Source: Chitinophaga sp. sic0106 (lineage in GTDB: Bacteria > Bacteroidota > Bacteroidia > Chitinophagales > Chitinophagaceae). Taken from it: a stretch of DNA of 64,000 nt. Both the position numbers and the translations under genes were made by a program. The notes beneath the pieces are model-generated. The model did no database searches and was not told the DNA's origin. It saw only the letters and a list, made by a program, of their open reading frames with translations. Position 1 is the stretch's first letter; each line of letters opens with the position of its first letter. The DNA lies in assembly GCF_019219075.1 (NCBI RefSeq), contig NZ_JAHUWJ010000011.1:124001-188000 (forward strand), given 5' to 3'. Positions 1 to 8,629 of this stretch are shown in pieces.

Positions 1-101
1 CTGCCACCGCGTTTAGCACAGGTAATGATTTGAAACACGTAATGTCCAATTCATTTGGCTTTGGCGGCAACTGCTCCAGCCTGGTGTTTTCAAAAGAATA
101 A
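1..101 (+). CDS. Beta-ketoacyl-ACP synthase, C-terminal fragment
   Basis: Only the last 32 codons lie in the window; the gene starts upstream. The visible tail contains NSFGFGGNCSSLVF, the glycine-rich C-terminal signature of FabF/KAS II-type condensing enzymes, which lies close to the active site. Family knowledge: these enzymes extend acyl-ACP chains by decarboxylative condensation. It ends 6 bases before the next gene, which is a degenerate ketosynthase, so the two may form a ketosynthase / chain-length-factor-like pair. The catalytic Cys and His residues are outside the window and cannot be checked. Confidence 0.85.
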   Translation, partial: ATAFSTGNDLKHVMSNSFGFGGNCSSLVFSKE

Positions 102-107
102 CGACAC

Positions 108-1172
108 ATGAACATCTATATAAACGGAACGGGTTGTATTTCTCCGCAGGAAACTGCGCAGATTGGACCTTTGTTTTCCCCCCTGAAAGAATACGAGCAG
201 GTGCGGCTGCAAACCGTTGATCCGGACTATAAACAATGGATCGACCTGAAGCAGATCCGCCGTATGAGCCGCGCAGTGAAAATGGGTGTGGGAGCAGCCA
301 ATCTCAGTATGGAAGAAGCCGGCATTAAAATGCCGGACGCTATTATCACCGGCACAGCCTACGGCTGCCTCGATGATACCGGCGTGTTCCTGAATAAAAT
401 GGTATCGCAGGAAGAGCAAATGCTTACGCCTACAGCGTTTATACAGTCTACTCACAATACCGTGGGCGGACAGATTGCGCTGTTGCTGGGTTGCAATACT
501 TATAACAACACCTTCGTGCATCGGGGGTTTTCATTTGAAAACTCCTTGCTGGATGCGACCATGATACTCCGCGAAGGAGAAGCAAAGTATGTACTGGCAG
601 GTGGTTTGGATGAAATTACCCATTACAGCCACCAGATATTGTCCCGCTTTGGCTTGTACAAAAAAGCCCCGGTGAAAACCATGGAGCTGCTGAAAAGCCC
701 CGACCGTGGCACCATTGCCGGTGAAGGTGCTGCCTTCTTTGTGCTCAGCCCTGAAAAAGGCACGCACACCGTTGCAGAGCTGGCAGGCATCAGCACCATC
801 TACAAACCGCTGTGGGAAGGAGAAGTGATTGGAGCCATTGTGAAGTTTCTGGAAGAACATGAAGTTACCCTGGAAGAAATCGACCTGATTGTAACCGGCA
901 GAAACGGAGACATCGCCCAGGATGACATCTATGAAGAAGTAGCAGCCGCACTGTTTCCGGACCATCCGGAGGCATGCTTCAAGCACCTCTGCGGGGAATA
1001 TCCTACGGCAATAGCTTTCGGTACCTGGATGGCCAACAAAATTATTGCGGAACAGGATGTGCCGGAGGCAGCCATGTTTTATGGCACGCCCCCTGCAAAA
1101 ATTAAAAATCTACTGGTGTATAATCATCGCCAGGGTACCCACCACTCCCTGATATTGCTGAAAGCATGCTAA
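108..1172 (+). CDS. Ketosynthase-like protein lacking the catalytic triad (chain-length-factor-like)
   Basis: A 354-residue thiolase-fold protein related to beta-ketoacyl synthases, slightly shorter than the usual ~400. The region LREGEAKYVLAGG (about 154-166) aligns with the helix after the KAS nucleophile. Counting back, the nucleophile Cys position falls on Gly140 (VHRGFSFENS). The usual HGTGT loop reads GRNGD, and the second His motif (usually GH) reads CGEYPTA. All three catalytic residues therefore appear to be absent. By analogy with type II PKS and aryl-polyene clusters it probably partners an active ketosynthase, such as the gene just upstream, and helps set chain length. It overlaps the next gene by 7 bases, which suggests translational coupling. 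Confidence 0.8.
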   Translation: MNIYINGTGCISPQETAQIGPLFSPLKEYEQVRLQTVDPDYKQWIDLKQIRRMSRAVKMGVGAANLSMEEAGIKMPDAIITGTAYGCLDDTGVFLNKMVSQEEQMLTPTAFIQSTHNTVGGQIALLLGCNTYNNTFVHRGFSFENSLLDATMILREGEAKYVLAGGLDEITHYSHQILSRFGLYKKAPVKTMELLKSPDRGTIAGEGAAFFVLSPEKGTHTVAELAGISTIYKPLWEGEVIGAIVKFLEEHEVTLEEIDLIVTGRNGDIAQDDIYEEVAAALFPDHPEACFKHLCGEYPTAIAFGTWMANKIIAEQDVPEAAMFYGTPPAKIKNLLVYNHRQGTHHSLILLKAC

Positions 1173-1945
1173 CGCACCGGTTCACATATATCATCCTCGG
1201 AATTTTACTGCTATGCTGGATTACACTCCGCTTTGGCATGGAAGTAAATATCTCTGCCTGGTGGCTGCTGGTGCTGCCACTGGTATATATTCCGCTATGT
1301 GTATGGGGAGCTATTAACATACAGGCCAACTACTTTATTTCTTCTGTATCACAGGCACGCACCAACGAAAAGGTAGTCGCGCTCACCTTTGATGACGGGC
1401 CGCTGCCGGAATACACACCGCTGGTGCTCGATATACTTAAACAGGAACAGGTGCCCGCCGCATTTTTCTGCATCGGTAAAAATATTCCGGAGCACGACGA
1501 ATTACTGGAACGCATACACGCCGAAGGGCATGTAATAGGTAACCATAGCTGGTCCCACGATTTCTGGTTTGATATGTACGGCACCAAACGTATGCAGCTG
1601 GACCTGGATCGTATGCAGGAGCAGGTGGAAAGTGTGCTGGGGGTAACGCCGCGACTCTTTCGACCACCATACGGTGTTACCAATCCTAACCTGGCCACAG
1701 CAGTGGAAAGGGAAAGGCTGGTATCCGTAGGCTGGAGCATCCGTTCACTGGATACTGTAGCGAAAGACGAAGCCGCGCTGTTGCAGAAAATACAGGATGC
1801 CCTGCACCCCGGTGCCGTGATTTTACTGCATGATACTTGCAGTATCACCGCTGCTATACTGCCCAGGCTGATAAAAGGAATCCGCGAAAAAGGCTACCGC
1901 CTGGAAAGAATTGATAAACTATTAAAAATACCCGCTTATGCGTAA
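1166..1945 (+). CDS. Membrane-anchored polysaccharide deacetylase-like protein (NodB fold, CE4)
   Basis: A 259-residue protein with two hydrophobic N-terminal segments (about 5-22 and 30-50), then a NodB homology domain. Visible motifs are TFDDGP (metal-binding Asp pair), HSWSH (metal-binding His pair), RPPYG and a C-terminal LLHD. All core catalytic motifs look intact, so metal-dependent de-N- or de-O-acetylation on the periplasmic side is expected. The start overlaps the previous stop and the end overlaps the next gene by 8 bases, placing it inside the pigment operon. Its substrate there is unknown; a pigment or carrier acyl group is possible, but this is inference. Confidence 0.85.
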   Translation: MLTHRFTYIILGILLLCWITLRFGMEVNISAWWLLVLPLVYIPLCVWGAINIQANYFISSVSQARTNEKVVALTFDDGPLPEYTPLVLDILKQEQVPAAFFCIGKNIPEHDELLERIHAEGHVIGNHSWSHDFWFDMYGTKRMQLDLDRMQEQVESVLGVTPRLFRPPYGVTNPNLATAVERERLVSVGWSIRSLDTVAKDEAALLQKIQDALHPGAVILLHDTCSITAAILPRLIKGIREKGYRLERIDKLLKIPAYA

Positions 1946-2570
1946 ATGGTTGCTCATCATGCTATGTGTATTGACCGGACTGCAATTGAAAGCGCAGCAG
2001 GGCTTTAAGGCTGTGGCCGACCTGGCGCCGCTCAAACAGCAGTTCGCAAAGGCTGCACAGGCTACCCAAAGCATCCAGTGTGATTTTGTGCAGGAGAAAA
2101 ACCTGAGCATGCTATCGGATAAAATTACCTCCAAAGGCAAGTTCTGGTTTAAGAAAGATAATAAGGTAAGAATGGAATACACACAGCCATCCTACTACCT
2201 GCTCGTGATCAACGGAAAAGATATTAAAATCAAGGATGCCCAGAAAGAAAACAAGGTTTCGGGGAAATCCAATAAGCTGTTTGAACAGATCAATAAGATA
2301 ACGGTGGACTGCGTACGCGGCACCGTGCTGGATAATGCCGACTTCACTACCAAAGCATTTGAAAATACACAGTACTACAAACTGGAAATGGTGCCGGCAA
2401 ACAAGGCATTAAAAGAGTATTTCAGTAAAATCACGCTGCTGGTGGATAAGGCCGACTATGGCGTATCTAAGATCACCATGGCGGAGCAATCCGGCGACGA
2501 TACTGTCATCAGCTTTTTACATAAACAATTGAATGCAAACATTCCGGATGCGTTATTTTCTGCTAAGTAG
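1938..2570 (+). CDS. LolA-like outer-membrane lipoprotein carrier
   Basis: A 210-residue protein with a cleavable signal peptide (MRKWLLIMLCVLTGLQLKAQ) and a LolA-type beta-sheet body: an early CDFVQEK strand, then GKFWFKKDNKVRMEY and YYLLVINGKDI. LolA proteins carry lipoproteins across the periplasm. A dedicated LolA-like gene is a recurrent member of aryl-polyene and flexirubin clusters, where it probably handles the lipid pigment or a cluster lipoprotein rather than general lipoproteins (inference). The lipoprotein gene directly downstream overlaps its 3' end, which fits a carrier-acceptor pair. Confidence 0.82.
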   Translation: MRKWLLIMLCVLTGLQLKAQQGFKAVADLAPLKQQFAKAAQATQSIQCDFVQEKNLSMLSDKITSKGKFWFKKDNKVRMEYTQPSYYLLVINGKDIKIKDAQKENKVSGKSNKLFEQINKITVDCVRGTVLDNADFTTKAFENTQYYKLEMVPANKALKEYFSKITLLVDKADYGVSKITMAEQSGDDTVISFLHKQLNANIPDALFSAK

Positions 2571-3174
2571 TGCGCTGCTGGCTATGATGGCCACGGGATG
2601 CAGGTCCGTATACAAAGGCCTGCACACCGATCCTGCGGCTTCGGTGGAATGCATCAGGCAGTTTGCGCCGGCATTTACCAACACGTTATATAGTGCCCAG
2701 GTAGATGTGACCAAACACCACCTGAGTGGTTTGGTACTGCTCAAGCAAATGCCGGACAGCTCTACCCGGCTCGTGTTTGCCAATGAAATGGGCTTTAAGT
2801 TTTTTGATTTTGAGTATGATAAAGACGGGAATTTTACAAAACACTTTATCATACCTAAAATGGATAAGAAGCCGGTGGTAAAAACGCTCAGCCAGGATTT
2901 TGCGCTGGTGCTGATGCAACTGGACCTCAGCAAAGCCCACGTAGCAAGGGAAAACGGAGAACGCTTTGTAGTGGTGCCCACTGAAAAAGGGAATAACTAC
3001 TATATAACGGATAGCGCCTGTACGCAGTTGCGGCGAATAGAAAAATCATCCCCCCGCAAGCCGGTGATAAGGGTAACGATGAGCCACTATCAAAACGGGA
3101 TACCGGATAGTATACTTATCAAACATCTCAACTTTAAGTTCAACATCTCCCTGCAAAGGGTAGAAAAAAAATAA
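2548..3174 (+). CDS. Pigment-cluster outer-membrane lipoprotein (LolB/DUF3261-like position)
   Basis: A predicted lipoprotein of about 208 residues. The start at 2548 gives MRYFLLSSALLAMMATGC with lipobox ATGC and acylated Cys18; an ATG at 2533 would add five residues and is possible. No Asp follows the Cys, so outer-membrane sorting is plausible. The body is rich in beta-strands with no recognised catalytic motif. It follows the LolA-like gene and precedes a hotdog dehydratase-like gene, the place where APE-type clusters usually have a DUF3261-type lipoprotein. A LolB-like acceptor role is inferred from position and fold impression only. Confidence 0.65.
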   Translation: MRYFLLSSALLAMMATGCRSVYKGLHTDPAASVECIRQFAPAFTNTLYSAQVDVTKHHLSGLVLLKQMPDSSTRLVFANEMGFKFFDFEYDKDGNFTKHFIIPKMDKKPVVKTLSQDFALVLMQLDLSKAHVARENGERFVVVPTEKGNNYYITDSACTQLRRIEKSSPRKPVIRVTMSHYQNGIPDSILIKHLNFKFNISLQRVEKK

Positions 3175-3179
3175 AAACT

Positions 3180-3539
3180 ATGTTAGCTGGTAACTTCTAC
3201 ACCATCACAGAACAAACACAGGAAGGCGGACAAATCAATGCCACCATTGCACTGAATGCGGAACATCCGATTTTTGGCGGTCACTTTCCGGAGCAGCCGG
3301 TAGTGCCGGGTGTATGCATGATGCAAACCATTACTGAGTTTGTACGCACTGTAGCCAGTCGTAAAGTGATGCTGCAAAAAGCGAATCAGATGAAGTTTAT
3401 GAACATGATAGACCCTCGCCAGACGCCACTTGTAGACGTGCAGGTAACCTGCAAGGACGACGAAGCCGGCCTGAAGGTAACAGCGGTGCTGAAGCGGGAA
3501 GATAAGATTTTCATGAAGTTCCAGGGATTGTTTAAATAA
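3180..3539 (+). CDS. FabZ/ApeP-like hotdog dehydratase homologue, catalytic Glu replaced by Gln
   Basis: A 119-residue single hotdog domain. The FabZ signature is clear as HPIFGGHFPEQPVVPGV, with the catalytic His at 35. In FabZ the central helix starts PGV followed by three residues and the catalytic Glu; here that position is Gln49 (PGVCMMQ). It may therefore be a weak dehydratase, a thioesterase-like hotdog, or a structural partner of another subunit. It begins 5 bases after the lipoprotein stop and is followed 4 bases later by the GT2 gene. The family assignment is secure; the activity is not. Confidence 0.8.
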   Translation: MLAGNFYTITEQTQEGGQINATIALNAEHPIFGGHFPEQPVVPGVCMMQTITEFVRTVASRKVMLQKANQMKFMNMIDPRQTPLVDVQVTCKDDEAGLKVTAVLKREDKIFMKFQGLFK

Positions 3540-3543
3540 TTGC

Positions 3544-4764
3544 ATGTCGGTTACACCTACACATAACGAGTTGTTTGAACAGCACCGGGTAGCGGTGCTG
3601 ATTCCTACCTACAATAACGCCGGTACCCTCGCCGCCGTATTGCAGGATGCGCTCAGCTATACCCATCACGTAATAGTGGTAAACGACGGCGCTACAGACC
3701 ATACGCCGGATATTCTGGGCAACCATCCGCAGATCCAGCTGGTTTCGTATAACCCTAACCGTGGTAAAGGAATTGCCCTCCGCAAAGGGTTTGAATATGC
3801 CAGACAACAAGGTTACGATTATGTAATCACCATGGATGCAGACGGGCAGCATTTTGCTACCGACCTGCCCGTAATGCTGGCAAAAATTGCAGAAGACCCG
3901 GACGCACTGGTAATAGGCGCCCGCAACCTGCAACAGGAAAATATGCCGGGGAAAAATACCTTCGCCAATAAATTTTCCAATTTCTGGTTTTATGTAGAAA
4001 CCGGTTTAAAAGGGCCGGACACGCAATCCGGCTACCGCCTGTACCCCTTGCATAAAATGGGTAATACGCGTTACTGGTGTACCAAGTATGAATTCGAAAT
4101 TGAAGTGCTGGTGCGAAGTGCGTGGAAGGGGATCAAGATAGACTGGGCGCCTGTTAAAGTATACTATCCTCCTGCTGAAGAGAGGATTTCTCATTTCAGG
4201 CCCTTCCGTGATTTTTCCCGTATCAGTGTGCTCAATACCGTATTGGTGTTTATTACACTCGTGTACATTAAGCCAAGGGATTTGATCAGGTTCCTCTCTA
4301 AATGGGAAAACTGGAAAAAGTTATGGAGAGAAGAAGTGCTGAACCCAACAGAAAGCAATGCTAAAAAAGCCACTGCCATCGGTTTCGGGGTGTTCATGGG
4401 CATCATTCCGCTCTGGGGCTTTCAACTGATCACCGCTATATTATTGTCGATAAAATTCAGATTAAATAAAGCGCTGGTAGTGCTGGCAGCACATATCAGT
4501 ACTCCGCCGCTAACCATACTGGTGCTTTACGCCAGCTTTATTACCGGTAAAATATTTATGGGCCAGTCGTCCAGGGACCTGATCTTTCTCGGGCAAACTA
4601 TGGATACGATATGGGCCAGTATCAAGGCAAACCTCCTGCAATATGTGGTGGGGGCGGTAACCCTGGCCATCGGTGCCGGCCTGCTGGCGGGCATCGTCAG
4701 CTTTGCGCTGCTGTCCATCTTCCGGAGGAAAAAACAAAATTCTGCAGATTCAGTAACAATATAA
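3544..4764 (+). CDS. GT2 glycosyltransferase fused to a DUF2062 membrane domain
   Basis: A 406-residue protein. The N-terminal half is a GT-A fold: AVLIPTYNNAGTL (about 17-29), VVNDGATDHT, and the metal/nucleotide-binding triad MDADGQH with D98 and D100. From about residue 280 a DUF2062 domain follows (AIGFGVFMGIIPLWGFQ, ISTPPLTILVLY) with three or so membrane helices. The C-terminal tail is basic (FRRKKQ). Polyprenol-phosphate sugar transfer is typical of the GT2 part. In flexirubin/APE-type clusters such proteins are often present but their acceptor is not known to me. The next gene starts one base after this stop. Confidence 0.85.
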   Translation: MSVTPTHNELFEQHRVAVLIPTYNNAGTLAAVLQDALSYTHHVIVVNDGATDHTPDILGNHPQIQLVSYNPNRGKGIALRKGFEYARQQGYDYVITMDADGQHFATDLPVMLAKIAEDPDALVIGARNLQQENMPGKNTFANKFSNFWFYVETGLKGPDTQSGYRLYPLHKMGNTRYWCTKYEFEIEVLVRSAWKGIKIDWAPVKVYYPPAEERISHFRPFRDFSRISVLNTVLVFITLVYIKPRDLIRFLSKWENWKKLWREEVLNPTESNAKKATAIGFGVFMGIIPLWGFQLITAILLSIKFRLNKALVVLAAHISTPPLTILVLYASFITGKIFMGQSSRDLIFLGQTMDTIWASIKANLLQYVVGAVTLAIGAGLLAGIVSFALLSIFRRKKQNSADSVTI

Positions 4765-4765
4765 A

Positions 4766-7700
4766 ATGGGTAACTTCTTCGTAGCAATATATAATTTCTT
4801 TGAGCGCCACAAGGCATGGCTGTGGATATCTGCTGTCCTGAGCTTCCTGCTGGTGGGCTTCTTTGCTTCGAAGGTAAAGCTGGAAGAAGATATTACTAAA
4901 ATTCTTCCGCAGGATAAAAAGCTGGATAAACTGCAACAGGTATTCCAGGACTCCAAGTTTGCCGATAAACTGATCATTACCGTATCGCAAAAAGATACCG
5001 TTGGGGCAGCTGTTCCGGACAGTCTGACCGCCTATGCTACCGCGCTTACCACTGCTGCCGCGGCACAATTATCTCCCTATATAAAAACAATACAGGGCCA
5101 GGTAGAAGATGAAACCGTGATGAACCTGATGCAGCTGATTCAATCGAACCTGCCGGTATTCCTGGAAGAAAAGGATTACGCGCGGATCGACCAGCTCACC
5201 CGGCCGGACACGCTGCAAAAATCGTTGCTGTATGATTACAATACCCTGATATCTCCCACAGGCCTGGTGCTGAAACGTATGATACAGGCTGATCCTGTTG
5301 GTATCAGCTGGATTGGTGTGAAGAAACTACAGCAATTACAAGCCGATGATCAGTTTGAGCTGTATGATAATTTCATCATGACCAAAGATCACCGGCACCT
5401 GATGATCTTTATCACCCCGGCGAATCCGCCTACAGCCACAAAAGTGAACACAAAATTCCTGGCAGGGCTGGATCATTTGCAGGATAGTTTATTAAAACAA
5501 CATCCGGAGATACAGGCTACTTACTTTGGCGGAACCGCTGTAAGTGCCGGCAATGCTACGCAATTGCGCATGGATACCATGCTTACGCAGGGTGTCACTG
5601 TATTGCTGCTGGTAGTGCTGATCGCGTTTTTCTTCCGCAAAAAAAGAGCGCCGGTGCTGGTAATGCTTCCGGTAATTTTCGGAGCACTGTTCTCACTGGC
5701 ATGCATATACGTTATCAGAGGGCATATTTCTGTAATAGCCCTGGGTGCAGGAGCGGTCGTATTGGGTATAGCGGTAAACTATTCGCTGCACGTATTCAAT
5801 CATTTCCGCCATACACCTGATCCGCGTGAGGTAATCCGCGACCTGGCCACGCCTATGACCCTGGGTAGTTTTACTACCGTGGGCGGTTTCCTTTGTTTGC
5901 AGTTTGTGCAATCGCCCATGCTGCATGATGTAGGCCTGTTTGCCGCCTGTAGCCTGATTGGTGCAGCGCTGTTTTCGCTGATTTACCTCCCGCACTGGAT
6001 AGTGACCAGTAAGCAGGATACCCATCACGAAACCTGGCTGGACAAGCTTTCCGGGCTGAAACCGGAGAAGAATAAGTGGCTGGTAGCGGGCATTTTTGTA
6101 TTGACGATTATCTTCTTTTTCACCGCAAAAAAAGTTGCTTTTGAAAGCGACATGATGCGGATGAATTATATGTCGCCCAAACTGAAGGCGGCCGAAGCGC
6201 ACCTCAACTCCGTGAACGCCTATGTAGCGCAATCCGTATACGTAGTAACGGATGGCACCAGCATGGAGCAGGCCCTGGAAAACAGCGAGCAGCTGATGCC
6301 GCTGATCCGTAACCTGCAACAGCAGGGCGTAGTGCTGAAAGTGGCGGGTGTGCAGTCGCTCCTGATTTCGGCAAAAGAGCAACAACAGCGTATTAACCGC
6401 TGGAATGCTTACTGGACACCGGAAAAGAAGCAACAGGTCCTGAGTTACCTGCGCACGCACGGGCAACCAATTGGTTTTAGTGGAGCCGCCTTTGATAAAT
6501 TTGAAAACCTGCTGAACACCGATTACCAGGTGTTATCACCGGAGCAGCTGGACGTGCTTACCAGTGGTAACCTGGGCGATTACATCATGCACCGCAATGG
6601 CAATACCTCGCTGGTTACCTTGCTGAAGGTGGACCCGGCGCAGAAGAATGCCGTATATGCCGTGCTGGATAACCATCCGCATACTACTGTGCTGGATAAA
6701 CAATATGCCGCCAACAGGCTGGTAGAAGTGATGAAGGACGAGTTCAACAGCATCGCCTGGATGACCTCCTTGCTGGTATTTGCTGCCCTGCTGATTTCTT
6801 ATGGCCGCATTGAACTGGCGCTGATCACCTTTATCCCCATGGCTATCAGCTGGGAGTGGATACTGGGTATTATGGGGCTTTTCGGTATTAAATTCAATAT
6901 TGTAAACATTATCCTGAGCACGTTTATTTTTGGTTTGGGAGATGATTATAGCATCTTCATGATGGATGGTTTATTACAGGAATATAAAACCGGCCGTAAA
7001 AACATCTCATCCTTTAAATCTTCTATTTTTCTCAGTGCCATCACGACTATGCTGGGGCTGGGTGTAATGATATTTGCAAAACATCCTTCGCTGCAATCTA
7101 TAGCGCTGGTATCTATAATCGGAATAGGCACGGTGGTTTTGATTTCGCAGGTGATGATCCCGGTGCTGTTCAACTTCCTGATCACTAACCGGGTGCGTAA
7201 AGGCTATGCACCGTGGACGCTGAAGGGACTAAGCCTTTCTGTATTCTCGTTTATGTACTTCACGTTAGGCAGCTTTATACTTACTTTTCTGGGTTTTGTG
7301 TTAATAAGAATCAATCCTTTCAATAAGGAAAAGGGTAAGTACATCTATCACTGCATCTTATCGAAGTACACCTGGTCCGTGATGTATATCATGGGAAATG
7401 TGACCAAAAAAATCGAGAACCCGCTGCACGAAAAGCTGGAGAAGCCGGTGGTGATTATCAGTAATCATCAGTCTTTCCTGGATATCTTGCTATCGACCAT
7501 GTTGCATCCGAATATGATCCTGCTCACCAACCAGTGGGTATGGCGTTCACCGGTATTTGGTGCCGTGGTGCGGTATGCCGATTATTACCCGGTAGCGGAT
7601 GGGGCAGAGGGCGCGGTGGACAAGCTGCGTGAACGCGTGGAACAGGGCTATTCGATCCTTGTTTATCCGGAGGGTACCCGTTCTCCCGACCCGTCGATAA

Positions 7701-8629
7701 AGCGGTTTCATAAAGGGGCGTTTTACATTGCCCAGGAGCTGGGGTTGGATATCCTACCAATAGTAATGCATGGCACGGCACAAACCATGCAAAAGGGCGA
7801 CTTCCTGCTGAAAGACGGATATATCACTATCAGGTACCTGCCACGTATTGCCGCGGACGATAAGAGCTGGGGGGGTAACTACAGCGCACGTACGAAATCC
7901 ATCTCCCGGTATTTTAAAGGGGAATATGAAAAGCTGCGAAGTGAAAAGGAAACACCGAAGTATTTCCGGGAGCAGCTGATCTATAACTACATTTATAAAG
8001 GGCCGGTGCTGGAATGGTACATGCGTATTAAAACCCGCATGGAAGGTAACTATGCGGAATTTAATCAGCTCATTCCCCAGCAGGGTAAGATCATGGATAT
8101 AGGTTGTGGGTACGGGTTTATGTCGTATATGCTGGCTTGGTTATCTCCCCAAAGACAAATTGTGGGGATAGATCATGATGAAGAAAAAATTATTACCGCC
8201 AACAACAACTATAGCAAAACGGACCAGCTCACCTTTATCCATGGCGATATTGCGGACATGGAGCTGGAGCAGTACAATGCATTTATCCTCAGTGATGTAA
8301 TGCATTACCTGACATCCGAAGAGCAGGAACGTTTGCTGAGCCAATGTATTGCGCATTTAACAGACGACGGCGTGATTGTACTCCGCGATGGGGACATGGA
8401 CCGTAAGCAGCGCCATGAAGGTACTAAGCTCACTGAATGGCTTTCCACTAAAGTAATTGGATTCAATAAAACAGGCAGGGACGGGCTTACCTTCCTTTCA
8501 GCTTCGGGTATTCGTAACATGGTGAAAAAATATGGCGCTGTAGCAGAGGAAATTGATAATACCCGCTATACATCTAATGTCATTTTTGTGATCCGAAAAT
8601 CCCCCCAAGAGCAATATGCGCAGCAATGA
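4766..8629 (+). CDS. MMPL/RND-type exporter fused to acyltransferase and methyltransferase
   Basis: A 1287-residue fusion. Residues 1-~860 form an MMPL/RND permease: an N-terminal helix, a large periplasmic loop, a helix bundle at about 270-410 with GIAVNYS, a second loop, and a second bundle at about 675-850 with the motif GDDYS (D726, D727, Y728). Next is a PlsC-type acyltransferase with NHX4D (N900-D906) and YPEGTRS (967-973). The C-terminus is an SAM methyltransferase with DIGCGYG (D1111-G1117). In E. coli-type APE clusters these are usually separate proteins. The fusion suggests coupling of acyl transfer, methylation and export of the pigment (inference). It overlaps the next gene by 14 bases. 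Confidence 0.9.
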   Translation: MGNFFVAIYNFFERHKAWLWISAVLSFLLVGFFASKVKLEEDITKILPQDKKLDKLQQVFQDSKFADKLIITVSQKDTVGAAVPDSLTAYATALTTAAAAQLSPYIKTIQGQVEDETVMNLMQLIQSNLPVFLEEKDYARIDQLTRPDTLQKSLLYDYNTLISPTGLVLKRMIQADPVGISWIGVKKLQQLQADDQFELYDNFIMTKDHRHLMIFITPANPPTATKVNTKFLAGLDHLQDSLLKQHPEIQATYFGGTAVSAGNATQLRMDTMLTQGVTVLLLVVLIAFFFRKKRAPVLVMLPVIFGALFSLACIYVIRGHISVIALGAGAVVLGIAVNYSLHVFNHFRHTPDPREVIRDLATPMTLGSFTTVGGFLCLQFVQSPMLHDVGLFAACSLIGAALFSLIYLPHWIVTSKQDTHHETWLDKLSGLKPEKNKWLVAGIFVLTIIFFFTAKKVAFESDMMRMNYMSPKLKAAEAHLNSVNAYVAQSVYVVTDGTSMEQALENSEQLMPLIRNLQQQGVVLKVAGVQSLLISAKEQQQRINRWNAYWTPEKKQQVLSYLRTHGQPIGFSGAAFDKFENLLNTDYQVLSPEQLDVLTSGNLGDYIMHRNGNTSLVTLLKVDPAQKNAVYAVLDNHPHTTVLDKQYAANRLVEVMKDEFNSIAWMTSLLVFAALLISYGRIELALITFIPMAISWEWILGIMGLFGIKFNIVNIILSTFIFGLGDDYSIFMMDGLLQEYKTGRKNISSFKSSIFLSAITTMLGLGVMIFAKHPSLQSIALVSIIGIGTVVLISQVMIPVLFNFLITNRVRKGYAPWTLKGLSLSVFSFMYFTLGSFILTFLGFVLIRINPFNKEKGKYIYHCILSKYTWSVMYIMGNVTKKIENPLHEKLEKPVVIISNHQSFLDILLSTMLHPNMILLTNQWVWRSPVFGAVVRYADYYPVADGAEGAVDKLRERVEQGYSILVYPEGTRSPDPSIKRFHKGAFYIAQELGLDILPIVMHGTAQTMQKGDFLLKDGYITIRYLPRIAADDKSWGGNYSARTKSISRYFKGEYEKLRSEKETPKYFREQLIYNYIYKGPVLEWYMRIKTRMEGNYAEFNQLIPQQGKIMDIGCGYGFMSYMLAWLSPQRQIVGIDHDEEKIITANNNYSKTDQLTFIHGDIADMELEQYNAFILSDVMHYLTSEEQERLLSQCIAHLTDDGVIVLRDGDMDRKQRHEGTKLTEWLSTKVIGFNKTGRDGLTFLSASGIRNMVKKYGAVAEEIDNTRYTSNVIFVIRKSPQEQYAQQ

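Noticed and set aside
5693-6466. 257-codon minus-strand frame inside the MMPL fusion gene
   Set aside because: Antisense shadow of a conserved permease; Arg/His/Gln-rich without motifs.
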